From the NCBI GenBank assembly GCA_021799405.1, contig JAJZAL010000101.1, forward strand, positions 1-17,308: DNA of 17,308 nt. The letters are read 5' to 3'. The number at the start of each line of letters is the position of its first letter. Position 1 is the first letter of the stretch. Source of the DNA: Acidobacteriota bacterium. GTDB lineage: Bacteria > Acidobacteriota > Terriglobia > Terriglobales > Acidobacteriaceae. Under the pieces are notes generated by a model, which saw nothing but the letters and a program-made list of their open reading frames with translations, made no database searches and had not been told where the DNA came from. The translations under genes were made by a program, and so were the position numbers. Positions 1 through 8,679 of the stretch are shown here, piece by piece.

Positions 1-2
1 AA

Positions 3-704
3 GGCCGCCGATTCAGCCCAAAAGGAGAAGCGTGGGAGCGCGCCGTGGAGGAGTGGAGCAAACTGCCCAGCGATCCCGGCGCGAAGTTCGATCGCGAGCT
101 TGTCATCGACGCGGCCACGCTGGTTCCGTACGTGAGCTGGGGAACGAGCCCGGGCATGGTTGCGCCGGTGACCGCGAAGGTTCCCGATCCGGCCAATGCC
201 TCCACTGAGATTGACCGCAAGTCCTTCGAGCGCGCTCTCGAATATATGGACCTGAAGGCAGGTACGCCGCTGGCCGAGATCGAGATCGACCGCGTATTTA
301 TTGGCTCCTGCACCAACGGCCGCATCGAAGACCTGCGCGCCGCGGCGCGGATCGCGGCCGGCCGCAAGGTATCGAGCCGCGTAAGCGCCATGGTGGTGCC
401 CGGTTCGCAGCAGGTGAAGGCGCAGGCGGAAAAAGAAGGCCTGGACCGCATCTTCCGCGAGGCGGGATTCGACTGGCGCGAGCCCGGCTGCTCCATGTGC
501 CTGGGCATGAATCCCGACATTCTTTCGCCGGGTGAGCGCTGCGCTTCCACCAGCAACCGCAACTTCGAGGGCCGCCAGGGACGCGGGGGGCGCACCCATC
601 TCGTGAGTCCGGAGATGGCCGCGGCCGCCGCAATCACCGGCCATTTTGTGGATATTCGCACATGGCCCATTCATGACGCAGCCCGCCAGGAGGTGACAGC
701 CTAA
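3..704 (+). CDS. leuC: 3-isopropylmalate dehydratase large subunit, 3' part only
   Basis: This is the C-terminal half of LeuC, which with LeuD interconverts 2- and 3-isopropylmalate in leucine biosynthesis, using a [4Fe-4S] cluster. The reading frame is open from base 3, and the residues before the first GTG (45) still match LeuC ([15 protein letters not shown]), so the gene is cut by the window edge and does not start at 45. About 233 residues of a usual ~470 are present. The three cluster cysteines are visible: one in IGSCTNGR (codon 309-311) and two in [10 protein letters not shown] (codons 489-491 and 498-500). The stop TAA shares its last base with the leuD start (TAATG), which implies translational coupling. 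The aconitase family also contains aconitase and homoaconitase, but the adjacent small subunit and ilv genes favour LeuC. Confidence 0.96.
   Translation, partial: GRRFSPKGEAWERAVEEWSKLPSDPGAKFDRELVIDAATLVPYVSWGTSPGMVAPVTAKVPDPANASTEIDRKSFERALEYMDLKAGTPLAEIEIDRVFIGSCTNGRIEDLRAAARIAAGRKVSSRVSAMVVPGSQQVKAQAEKEGLDRIFREAGFDWREPGCSMCLGMNPDILSPGERCASTSNRNFEGRQGRGGRTHLVSPEMAAAAAITGHFVDIRTWPIHDAARQEVTA
688..696 (+). promoter_or_regulatory. Strong Shine-Dalgarno of leuD, inside leuC
   Basis: AGGAGGTGA is a nine-base match to the 16S anti-Shine-Dalgarno. It sits 7 nt before the leuD ATG (704) within the last codons of leuC. It supports the 704 start and keeps LeuD synthesis in step with LeuC. Confidence 0.85.
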
Positions 705-1315
705 TGCAACCCTTTCGTACATTGACCTCATTGGCCGCGCCTCTGGACCGCACCAATGTCGATACCGATCAGATTATTCCGAAGCAGTTTTTGAAGCGTA
801 TCGAGCGCACCGGTTACGGCGATTTCTTGTTCTTCGACTGGCGGCGGACGGCGAGCGGCGATCCTGACCCTGCCTTCGTGATCAACGACCCGCGTTACAA
901 GGGTGCGCAGATCCTGATCGCGGGCAAGAACTTCGGCTGCGGATCGAGCCGCGAGCACGCGGCATGGGCGCTCAGCGACTTTGGCTTCCGCGTGGTGATC
1001 GCGCCGAGCTTTGCCGACATCTTTTTCTCGAATGCGGGCAAGAACGGCATTGTGCTGGCAAGGCTGAGCGAGGAGCAGGTAGCCGAACTGCTCCACAACG
1101 CCAGAACGATTCCGGATTATCAGCTCACGGTCTCGCTGGAAGCGCAGACGGTGACCGACGGCCGCGGCTTCGGCGCCGGCTTCGAGGTGGATCCGTTCCG
1201 CAAATTCTGCCTGCTGGAAGGGCTGGATGACATCGGCCTGACTCTGCGGCACGCGGCGGCACTGGACGCATTTGAAACGAAGCACGACGAGGCCGCATGG
1301 TGGAAGGCGAAGTAG
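704..1315 (+). CDS. leuD: 3-isopropylmalate dehydratase small subunit
   Basis: LeuD is the swivelling small subunit of isopropylmalate isomerase and partners with LeuC just upstream in the cytoplasm. The 203 residues match the usual ~200. The N-terminus has the family start (DRTNVDTDQIIPKQFL, residues 15-30), and the substrate-recognition core GKNFGCGSSREHAAW is at residues 74-88, followed by the typical IAPSFADIFFSNAGKNGI segment. The ATG overlaps the leuC stop by one base and has a near-perfect Shine-Dalgarno. After the stop at 1315 the repeat-bearing spacer to ilvD begins, so coupling ends here even though transcription may continue. I see no missing residues or frame problems. Confidence 0.97.
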   Translation: MQPFRTLTSLAAPLDRTNVDTDQIIPKQFLKRIERTGYGDFLFFDWRRTASGDPDPAFVINDPRYKGAQILIAGKNFGCGSSREHAAWALSDFGFRVVIAPSFADIFFSNAGKNGIVLARLSEEQVAELLHNARTIPDYQLTVSLEAQTVTDGRGFGAGFEVDPFRKFCLLEGLDDIGLTLRHAAALDAFETKHDEAAWWKAK

Positions 1316-1325
1316 GGAAGCCTTC

Positions 1326-1468
1326 AGCTATCAGCGTTCAACAGTCTCAATTCGTTTCGCCATGACGGGCGCATTGATTGAGAACGACAAGCGCGAAAGA
1401 TCAAGCGGTAAGTATTTCAACAGCAGCATACAAAACCGAGAGCTGAAAGCTGATCGCTGACAGCTGGT
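1326..1468. repeat. Heptamer inverted-repeat element 1 (leuD-ilvD gap)
   Basis: The left end reads in 7-base units, AGCTATC AGCGTTC (from 1326). The right end reads AGCTGAA AGCTGAT CGCTGAC AGCTGGT (1441-1468). The ends are inverted relative to each other: CAGCTATCAGCGTTCA at 1325-1340 and TGATCGCTGACAGCTG at 1451-1466 pair at 14 of 16 positions. About 95 bases of non-repetitive core lie between. It is the most diverged of three such elements in successive gaps of this operon. A 62-codon open frame crosses it but resembles nothing and is not called. I do not recognise a named family. The ilvD ATG follows 15 bases after the right arm, with only a weak Shine-Dalgarno. Confidence 0.75.
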
Positions 1469-1483
1469 GAACGAAGTGAGCAT

Positions 1484-3157
1484 ATGACTATCGAGGGCAA
1501 ACGACAGAGTATTCCGCTGACTGAAGGGCCGAGCCGCGCAGCCGCGCGATCTTATCTGCGCGGAGCCGGCTTCGCCAAAGACGACCTGCACAAGCCGATC
1601 ATCGGCATCGCCAATACGTGGACAGAGATCGGCACCTGCAACGTGCACCTGCGCCAGATCGCCGAAGCGCTGAAGGAAGGCATTCGCGAGGCGGGCGGAA
1701 CGCCGATGGAGTTCAACACCGTCACCATCTCCGACGGCATCACCATGGGCACGCAGGGAATGAAGGCTTCGCTGGTGAGCCGCGAAGTCATTGCGGACTC
1801 GATTGAGTTGGTGGCGCGCGGTAACCTTTTTGACGGCCTGGTGGGCATAGGCGGCTGCGACAAAAACATGCCGGGCATCATCATGGCGCTGTGCCGCCTC
1901 GACATTCCAGGCATGATGCTCTACGGCGGATCGATCGCGCCCGGCAAGCTGAACGGCGCGGACATCACGATCCAGAACGTCTTCGAGGGTATCGGCTCAC
2001 ATGCGGCGGGACGGATTGACGATGCGGGGCTTGAGGCTCTGGAAGCCAACGCCTGCCCCGGCGCGGGTGCATGCGGCGGCCAGTTCACCGCCAACACCAT
2101 GGCCATGAGCGCGGAGATTATGGGCATCTCGCCAATCCAGCTTTCAGGAGTTCCTGCCACCGCGGCGAACAAGCTGGCTGCGACGCGCGAGGCTGGGCAC
2201 ATTCTGATGGATGCGGTGCGCGCCAACCGGCGTCCCTCGCAGATCATCACACGCAGATCGATCGAAAATACCATCGCCAGCGTGGCCGCCAGCGGCGGCT
2301 CAACCAACGCGGTGCTGCATCTGCTGGCCATTGCGCGCGAAATGGGGATTAAGCTTTCGATTGACGACTTTGACATCATCTCGAAGCGCACGCCCTACAT
2401 CTGTGATCTGACCCCGGCGGGCAAATACGTGGCTTCGGATTACCAGGCGGCGGGCGGTTCGCGGCTGCTGGCCCGGCGCATGATTGACGCGGGCTACGCC
2501 GACGGCTCGGCCATCACCATCAGTGGCAAGACGTTGGCTGAAGAAGCCGCTCTTGCTCAGGAGACTCCCGGCCAGGTCGTGATTCACACCTTTGAAAAAC
2601 CGATCAAGCCCAACGGCGGCCTGGTGATTTTGAAAGGCAACCTGGCGCCTGAGGGTTGCGTGATGAAGATCGCGGCGGCCGGCCGCTACAGTCATCGTGG
2701 TCCGGCGCGCGTCTTCGACTGCGAAGAGGATTGCTTCAAGGTGGTGCAGGCGGGTGGCATCAAGCCCGGCGACGTGGTGGTAATCCGCTACGAAGGCCCG
2801 AAGGGCGGCCCCGGCATGCGCGAAATGCTGCAAGTGACGGCGGCAATCTCTTCGAATGCGGAGTTGAGCGCGCATGTGGCGCTGTTGACTGACGGCCGCT
2901 TCTCAGGCGCGACGCGCGGGTTCACCGCGGGCCATGTGGCTCCGGAGGCCTTTGTCGGCGGGCCGATCGCCGCCGTGCGCGAGGGCGACATCATCCACTT
3001 CGACATTGAAAAGCGCACGCTGACGCTTGAGGTCAGCGACGAAGAGATTGCGGCGCGATTGAAGAATTTCAAGCCGCCGGCAATGCGCTGGCCAAAGGGC
3101 GTCTTCCGCAAGTATGTTGACCGGGTCAACTCGGCTTCGGAAGGGGCGACGACGTAA
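1484..3157 (+). CDS. ilvD: Dihydroxy-acid dehydratase
   Basis: IlvD dehydrates 2,3-dihydroxy-isovalerate and 2,3-dihydroxy-3-methylvalerate to the 2-keto acids that precede valine and isoleucine. The protein has 557 residues, normal for the short IlvD type. Three cluster cysteines are visible at residues 52 (EIGTCNVH), 125 (GGCDKNMPG) and 197 ([12 protein letters not shown]), the pattern of the [2Fe-2S] IlvD/Edd family. The late motif [10 protein letters not shown] carries the serine proposed as catalytic base. Start ATG 1484 gives the usual N-terminus. The upstream Shine-Dalgarno is poor (GGTGA at 1466-1470 or GAAGTGAG just before). It lies between two heptamer-repeat elements. Edd (phosphogluconate dehydratase) is the close alternative, but the position within the ilv block argues for IlvD. 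Confidence 0.97.
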   Translation: MTIEGKRQSIPLTEGPSRAAARSYLRGAGFAKDDLHKPIIGIANTWTEIGTCNVHLRQIAEALKEGIREAGGTPMEFNTVTISDGITMGTQGMKASLVSREVIADSIELVARGNLFDGLVGIGGCDKNMPGIIMALCRLDIPGMMLYGGSIAPGKLNGADITIQNVFEGIGSHAAGRIDDAGLEALEANACPGAGACGGQFTANTMAMSAEIMGISPIQLSGVPATAANKLAATREAGHILMDAVRANRRPSQIITRRSIENTIASVAASGGSTNAVLHLLAIAREMGIKLSIDDFDIISKRTPYICDLTPAGKYVASDYQAAGGSRLLARRMIDAGYADGSAITISGKTLAEEAALAQETPGQVVIHTFEKPIKPNGGLVILKGNLAPEGCVMKIAAAGRYSHRGPARVFDCEEDCFKVVQAGGIKPGDVVVIRYEGPKGGPGMREMLQVTAAISSNAELSAHVALLTDGRFSGATRGFTAGHVAPEAFVGGPIAAVREGDIIHFDIEKRTLTLEVSDEEIAARLKNFKPPAMRWPKGVFRKYVDRVNSASEGATT

Positions 3158-3161
3158 AGGC

Positions 3162-3336
3162 AGCTTCTAGCCACTAGCTATTGGCTGCAAAGGGGAACGA
3201 GGCAGCGAAGCTGAACGCAGGCAGTTGTGGTGGTTGTATTGCTTTTACAGCCGTCTTATTCGGCAGTTAGAAACAAGTCGGCACTATCGACAAACAAGCT
3301 GGCAGCCAGGAGCTAGTAACTGGCAGCTAGCAGCTT
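3162..3336. repeat. Heptamer inverted-repeat element 2 (ilvD-ilvB gap)
   Basis: The left arm is four 7-base units, AGCTTCT AGCCACT AGCTATT GGCTGCA (3162-3189). The right arm runs AGCTGGC AGCCAGG AGCTAGT AACTGGC AGCTAGC AGCTTC (3298-3336). The arms are inverted copies: ACTAGCTATTGGCTGC (3173-3188) against GCAGCCAGGAGCTAGT (3302-3317) pairs at 14 of 16 positions. A core of about 108 bases separates them. The decamer GCTATTGGCT in the left arm (3177-3186) recurs exactly in element 3 (5171-5180), so the elements are related by descent. The core has no clear gene. The right arm ends a few bases before the ilvB Shine-Dalgarno. Confidence 0.85.
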
Positions 3337-3337
3337 C

Positions 3338-3350
3338 AAGAAGGAGATAT
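3338..3350 (+). promoter_or_regulatory. Strong ribosome binding site of ilvB
   Basis: AAGAAGGAGATAT stands directly after the repeat arm, with AGGAG 6 nt before the ATG at 3353. It fixes the ilvB start. The 13 bases happen to equal the phage T7 gene 10 leader core used in expression vectors, but the flanks differ. Confidence 0.85.
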
Positions 3351-3352
3351 CC

Positions 3353-5119
3353 ATGGGAACCAACGCGAACACGCAATCATCGAACGCGCATCTGACCACG
3401 CCAACCCGCCTCACCGGCTCCGAGATTCTTTGGGCCACGCTGGTGGGCGAGGGCGTGACGGACGTGTTCGGTTATCCGGGCGGCGCCATTCTGCCGGCCT
3501 ATGATGCGCTGCGCAAGTTTCCCATCCGGCATGTTCTGGTGCGCCACGAGCAGGGTGCAGCGCACATGGCGGACGGCTACGCGCGCGCTTCGGGCAAGGT
3601 GGGCGTGGCCGTCGCCACCAGCGGCCCCGGCGCCACCAACCTTATCACCGGCATCGCTACCGCCATGCTGGACTCCATTCCGATCGTCTGCATCACCGGC
3701 AACGTATCGAGCAAAGTGCTGGGCACGGATGCCTTTCAGGAGGTGGACATCACCGGCATTACGCTGCCCGTGACCAAGCACAACTTCCTGGTGACGAAGA
3801 CTGAAGAGGTTGCCGGTGTGCTGCGCCAGGCTTTTCAAATTGCGCGTTCCGGACGGCCGGGCCCGGTGCTGGTAGACATCACCAAGGACGCGCAGCAGGG
3901 CTCGGCCATCTTCGACTTTGCCGCCGCCAAGCCGCGCCCCTACCGCCCGCATCCGATGCTGCGCGTCGAGGCGTCCGGTCTGGATCAGGCCGCCGAATTG
4001 ATCCGCAACGCGAAGCGCCCGGTCATCCTGGCCGGTCACGGAGTGATCGAGTCCTGTGCCATGGAGCAGGTGCGCGCATTGGCTGAGCGCGCGCAGATCC
4101 CGGTGGGCTTGACGCTGCTGGGGCTGGGCGGCTTCCCGGCCTCGCATCCCCTCAGCCTGGGGATGATGGGCATGCACGGCGAGGCCTGGGTAAATCACGC
4201 GATCCAGGAGGCTGATCTGCTGATCGCTTGTGGTATGCGATTTGACGACCGCGTTACTGGCACGCCTTCAAGCTATGCGCCCAAGGCCAAAAAGATTCAT
4301 ATCGAAGTGGACCCGGCCGAGATCAACAAGAACATCAAGGTGGATGTGGCGCTGGTCGGCGATCTGGCTGAAGTGTTGGAGCAGTTGCTACCGCGCATCT
4401 CCGGCCGCAACGGCTCCGACTGGCTCAGGACCATCGAAGGCATGAAGGGCGCGGTGGCCGTGCGCGACATCAAGAACCTGCCCGATCTGGGTCACTTGTA
4501 CGCGGCGCATGTGATGCACGACCTGTGGCGCGCCACCGGCGGCAACGCCATCGTGGTTACCGATGTGGGCCAGCATCAGATGTGGGAGGCGCAGTATTTC
4601 CACCACGATCAGCCGCGGACGCTGGTCACCTCCGGCGGCCTGGGGACGATGGGATTCGCGCTGCCCGCGGCAATCGGGGCCAAGATTGCCTGCCCCGACA
4701 AGGAAGTGTGGGTGATCGCCGGCGACGGCGGTTTCCAGATGACCGCCTCAGAGCTTGCCACCATCGTGCAGGAGAAGATCAAGATCAACATCGCCATCAT
4801 CAACAATGGCTACCTCGGCATGGTGCGTCAGTGGCAGGAGTTCTTCTACGAGCGCAACTACGAGGCCACGCCGCTGGTCAGTCCGGACTTCGTGAAGCTC
4901 GCCGATGCGCACGGCATCGCCGGCCGCGCCGTCCGCACCCGCGCAGAAGTTGCCGCCGCCGTTGAGGAAGCGCGCTCGGCGCCCGGCGCATTCCTGCTCA
5001 ACTTTATGGTCGAGAAAGAGGATTCGGTATACCCGATGATCCCGGCAGGCAGCGCGCTGCACGAGATGATCCGCCGCCCCGGCCGCGACCCGCTGGAAGA
5101 ACGGGCGGACGATCGATAA
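3353..5119 (+). CDS. ilvB: Acetolactate synthase large (catalytic) subunit
   Basis: IlvB is the thiamine-diphosphate enzyme that condenses two pyruvates to acetolactate, or pyruvate with 2-ketobutyrate to acetohydroxybutyrate, the first shared step of valine, leucine and isoleucine synthesis. The 588 residues show the three-domain order. The N-terminal PYR domain has the catalytic glutamate at residue 66 (RHEQGAAHMADGYAR). The central domain covers roughly residues 205-345. The C-terminal PP domain has the ThDP/Mg motif GDG at 457-459 and NN at 484-485 (IINNGYLGMVRQWQEFFYE). The first ~18 residues are polar and unconserved in character. Its regulatory partner ilvN follows after element 3. Other ThDP synthases are possible in principle, but the adjacent ACT subunit makes this the biosynthetic form. 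Confidence 0.97.
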   Translation: MGTNANTQSSNAHLTTPTRLTGSEILWATLVGEGVTDVFGYPGGAILPAYDALRKFPIRHVLVRHEQGAAHMADGYARASGKVGVAVATSGPGATNLITGIATAMLDSIPIVCITGNVSSKVLGTDAFQEVDITGITLPVTKHNFLVTKTEEVAGVLRQAFQIARSGRPGPVLVDITKDAQQGSAIFDFAAAKPRPYRPHPMLRVEASGLDQAAELIRNAKRPVILAGHGVIESCAMEQVRALAERAQIPVGLTLLGLGGFPASHPLSLGMMGMHGEAWVNHAIQEADLLIACGMRFDDRVTGTPSSYAPKAKKIHIEVDPAEINKNIKVDVALVGDLAEVLEQLLPRISGRNGSDWLRTIEGMKGAVAVRDIKNLPDLGHLYAAHVMHDLWRATGGNAIVVTDVGQHQMWEAQYFHHDQPRTLVTSGGLGTMGFALPAAIGAKIACPDKEVWVIAGDGGFQMTASELATIVQEKIKINIAIINNGYLGMVRQWQEFFYERNYEATPLVSPDFVKLADAHGIAGRAVRTRAEVAAAVEEARSAPGAFLLNFMVEKEDSVYPMIPAGSALHEMIRRPGRDPLEERADDR

Positions 5120-5127
5120 GAACACAA

Positions 5128-5317
5128 AGCTTCTAGCTTCTAGCTGGTAGCTACTAGCCGCCTTCGCGCTGCTATTGGCTACACCAATTTTCCGGTTATT
5201 CCTTGCCTGAACCCGCAGTAAGATTGTGCTGCCCCAGGAAGGCTGGAAAGCTGAATCTCCGCTGGTAAAGCTAGAAGCTGGAAGCTAAGAGCTAAGAGCT
5301 AAGAGCTAGGAGCTAGC
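5128..5317. repeat. Heptamer inverted-repeat element 3 (ilvB-ilvN gap)
   Basis: This is the best-preserved of the three elements. The left arm has units AGCTTCT AGCTTCT AGCTGGT AGCTACT (5128-5155), and the 7-base phase continues weakly to about 5183. The right arm has seven perfect-phase units at 5269-5317: AGCTAGA, AGCTGGA, AGCTAAG three times, AGCTAGG, AGCTAGC. AGCTTCTAGCTTCTAGCT (5128-5145) and AGCTAGAAGCTGGAAGCT (5269-5286) are inverted with 17 of 18 matches, so the transcript can form a long hairpin. Other pairings shifted by seven bases are possible. The core (about 5184-5268) has no gene. The right arm runs to within 4 bases of the ilvN ATG. Confidence 0.9.
5308..5312 (+). promoter_or_regulatory. 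ilvN Shine-Dalgarno formed by the heptamer array
   Basis: The only good Shine-Dalgarno before the ilvN ATG (5322) is AGGAG at 5308-5312, 9 nt upstream. It is created where unit AGCTAGG meets the next unit AGCTAGC, so it belongs to the repeat. The surrounding right-arm sequence can pair with the left arm near 5148-5159 (about 10 of 12 bases), which would hide it. Confidence 0.65.
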
Positions 5318-5321
5318 GTTT

Positions 5322-7036
<1,715 letters not shown>

Positions 7037-7064
7037 TTCTTCGCGAAGCCACCAGGCGGCACTC

Positions 7065-7111
7065 AGCCTCCAGTTCCCCAGCAGCGAATGGGCCTGGAGG
7101 CTTTGCTTTTT
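7065..7111 (+). terminator. Intrinsic terminator after ilvC
   Basis: AGCCTCCAG (7065-7073) pairs perfectly with CTGGAGGCT (7094-7102) across a 20-base loop, and is followed by TTTGCTTTTT. It lies just past the ilvC stop and closes the leu/ilv transcript before the convergent sugar porter gene. Confidence 0.88.
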
Positions 7112-7186
7112 GCGTGACAGCAATCCTTTTCCGATCAAAATTGGTTGGACGAAGAAGATGCCGGAAACGTAGAAAGCCGCATGGCT

Positions 7187-8545
7187 TTATCGCCGCCACG
7201 ACTGCTCGATCTCTTCAAGCGAGTGGCCGCGCGTCTCTGGCAGGCGGAAGAAGAAGACCGCGGCCACCGCACAGATGCCGGCGTACACCGCGAAGGCCCC
7301 GGCCGCGCCGAGCGCGTGAATCAGCGTGAGGAAAGTGTTCGACACCAGGATGCAGCAGGCCCACAGCACCGACGTGGCGATCGACATGGCGCGGCCGCGG
7401 ATGTTGGTGGGGAAGATTTCCGCGATGTAGACCCATGCGCCGGGACCGAGGCCGGTGGCGAAGGCGGCCACGTACAGCATGGTGCTGCCGACGATGAGCA
7501 CAAAATGCGCGTGCGTCCTCTGGAACTCAAAGACCAGCAGGAGCAGCGCGCCAAACATGACGGATGCGGAGCCCCCAAGCAGGATGCGGCGGCCGATACG
7601 ATCCATAATGGCCAGCGCGACGAGCGTGAAGGCGAAATTGGTGAGGCCGATCAGGATGTTGGCGGCGAAGGCGCGCCCGGCGCTGCCGCTGTTGGCATGG
7701 GCGACGAAGAGCAGCGAGCCGTAGTAGAGCACGGTGTTGATGCCCGTCACCTGCTGCAGCGCGGCGATGGCGACGGCGAGCACAAGCGGGCGCTTCATGC
7801 GTCGCAGCCAGCCGTGCGGAGGCTCCTCCTGCTCAATGGCGGCGCGGATCTCCTCGAACTGCTCCGAGCGCTGCGCTTCGCCGCCAATGGTTGCCAGCGC
7901 CGCGCCTGCTTCTTCAATGCGATGCTGCTTGATGAGCCAGCGGGGGCTCTCGGGAACAAAGCCGAGGCAAATCACGAAGGCCAGCGCGGGCAGTGCCGCG
8001 GAGCCGAACATCCAGCGCCAGGCCGCCGCCCCGGTGAATGAAAACGCCCAATTGGTGCAGTAGGCCACCAGGATGCCGGTGACGATCGCCGTCTGATTCA
8101 GGGTGACGATGCTGCCGCGCTTTTCGCGCGGTGACACTTCAGCCAGATAGAGAGGCGCAATTGTTGATGCCAGGCCGATGCCGAGTCCGCCGAGGAAGCG
8201 CGCCGTGAAGAACTCTGCGAGCGTGTGAGGAATGGCGGCGAAGATGGCAGAGACGAGGAAGAGCACGCCGCTGATGCGAAGTACCGAGCGGCGGCCATAG
8301 CGGTCGCTGAGCATCCCGGCGGCCATCGCCCCAAAGAAGCAGCCGTAAAGCAGGCTGCTAGCCGCGAACTCCACCTGTACCTCAGAAAGCCTGAAGTGGG
8401 CGCGCAGCGAGATCAGTGCGCCGTTGATGACCGCAGTATCGAACCCGAAGAGAAGGCCAGAGATGGCGCCGGTGAGCGCTACGCGGTAAATGGACCCGGA
8501 GCGAGGGGACGATTGCGGAGACAAGGAACGGGAACTCCTGCGCAT
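7187..8545 (-). CDS. MFS sugar porter family transporter
   Basis: This is a 12-helix major facilitator of the sugar porter family (relatives: XylE, GalP, GLUT), predicted to import a hexose or pentose with protons across the inner membrane. Starting at ATG 8545 it has 452 residues, normal for the family. Its landmarks appear in order: GFDTAVING in helix 1 (34-42), DRYGRR in loop 2-3 (81-86), EVSPREKRG (136-144), PESPRWL after helix 6 (198-204), QQVTGINTVLYYG in helix 7 (264-276, including the sugar-binding QQ and N), DRIGRR in loop 8-9, and PETRG at the C-terminus (436-440). The open frame extends 81 codons further upstream, but that part is not transporter-like and overlaps the divergent gene, so I chose 8545. 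No clear Shine-Dalgarno is seen. The neighbouring mannose-6-phosphate isomerase suggests mannose, fructose or glucose as substrate (inference). Confidence 0.92.
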   Translation of the reverse strand: MRRSSRSLSPQSSPRSGSIYRVALTGAISGLLFGFDTAVINGALISLRAHFRLSEVQVEFAASSLLYGCFFGAMAAGMLSDRYGRRSVLRISGVLFLVSAIFAAIPHTLAEFFTARFLGGLGIGLASTIAPLYLAEVSPREKRGSIVTLNQTAIVTGILVAYCTNWAFSFTGAAAWRWMFGSAALPALAFVICLGFVPESPRWLIKQHRIEEAGAALATIGGEAQRSEQFEEIRAAIEQEEPPHGWLRRMKRPLVLAVAIAALQQVTGINTVLYYGSLLFVAHANSGSAGRAFAANILIGLTNFAFTLVALAIMDRIGRRILLGGSASVMFGALLLLVFEFQRTHAHFVLIVGSTMLYVAAFATGLGPGAWVYIAEIFPTNIRGRAMSIATSVLWACCILVSNTFLTLIHALGAAGAFAVYAGICAVAAVFFFRLPETRGHSLEEIEQSWRR

Positions 8546-8583
8546 CAAGGTGACTCGTCCCAGGGCTGGCCGAGAATGTATCC

Positions 8584-8613
8584 ATTGGAGCGCGAGGCTC
8601 TGCAGGCTGTCAA
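8584..8613 (-). promoter_or_regulatory. Candidate sigma70-type promoter of the sugar porter gene
   Basis: On the minus strand, a perfect -35 TTGACA (8608-8613) is followed after 18 bases by TCCAAT (8584-8589, 4 of 6 matches to TATAAT). This would start RNA near 8577, about 32 bases before the ATG. The -10 is weak. Confidence 0.45.
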
Positions 8614-8642
8614 TGCGGCGGAATGCGTCGGCGCCCCGCATT

Positions 8643-8671
8643 TTGCCGGGTGGCTTGATCTTCGTTATGAT
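8643..8671 (+). promoter_or_regulatory. Candidate promoter of the phosphomannose isomerase-like gene
   Basis: TTGCCG (8643-8648), a 17-base spacer and TATGAT (8666-8671, 5 of 6) make a reasonable sigma70-type promoter. RNA would begin near 8678, almost at the ATG 8680. The transcript would therefore be nearly leaderless if that ATG is used, or have a ~65-base leader if translation starts at 8743. Confidence 0.45.
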
Positions 8672-8679
8672 CCGAAGCG

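Noticed and set aside
1272..1460. A 62-codon frame from the end of leuD into the gap
   Set aside because: It is made largely of the heptamer element and overlaps leuD in another frame, with no conserved features.
3338..3356. Match of the ilvB leader to the T7 gene 10 ribosome site of expression vectors, suggesting contamination
   Set aside because: Only 13 bases match. The flanks are native repeat and native ilvB, and purine-rich Shine-Dalgarno regions converge easily.
1326..5317. CRISPR array
   Set aside because: Units are 7 bases without unique spacers and are inverted in pairs, and no cas genes are present.
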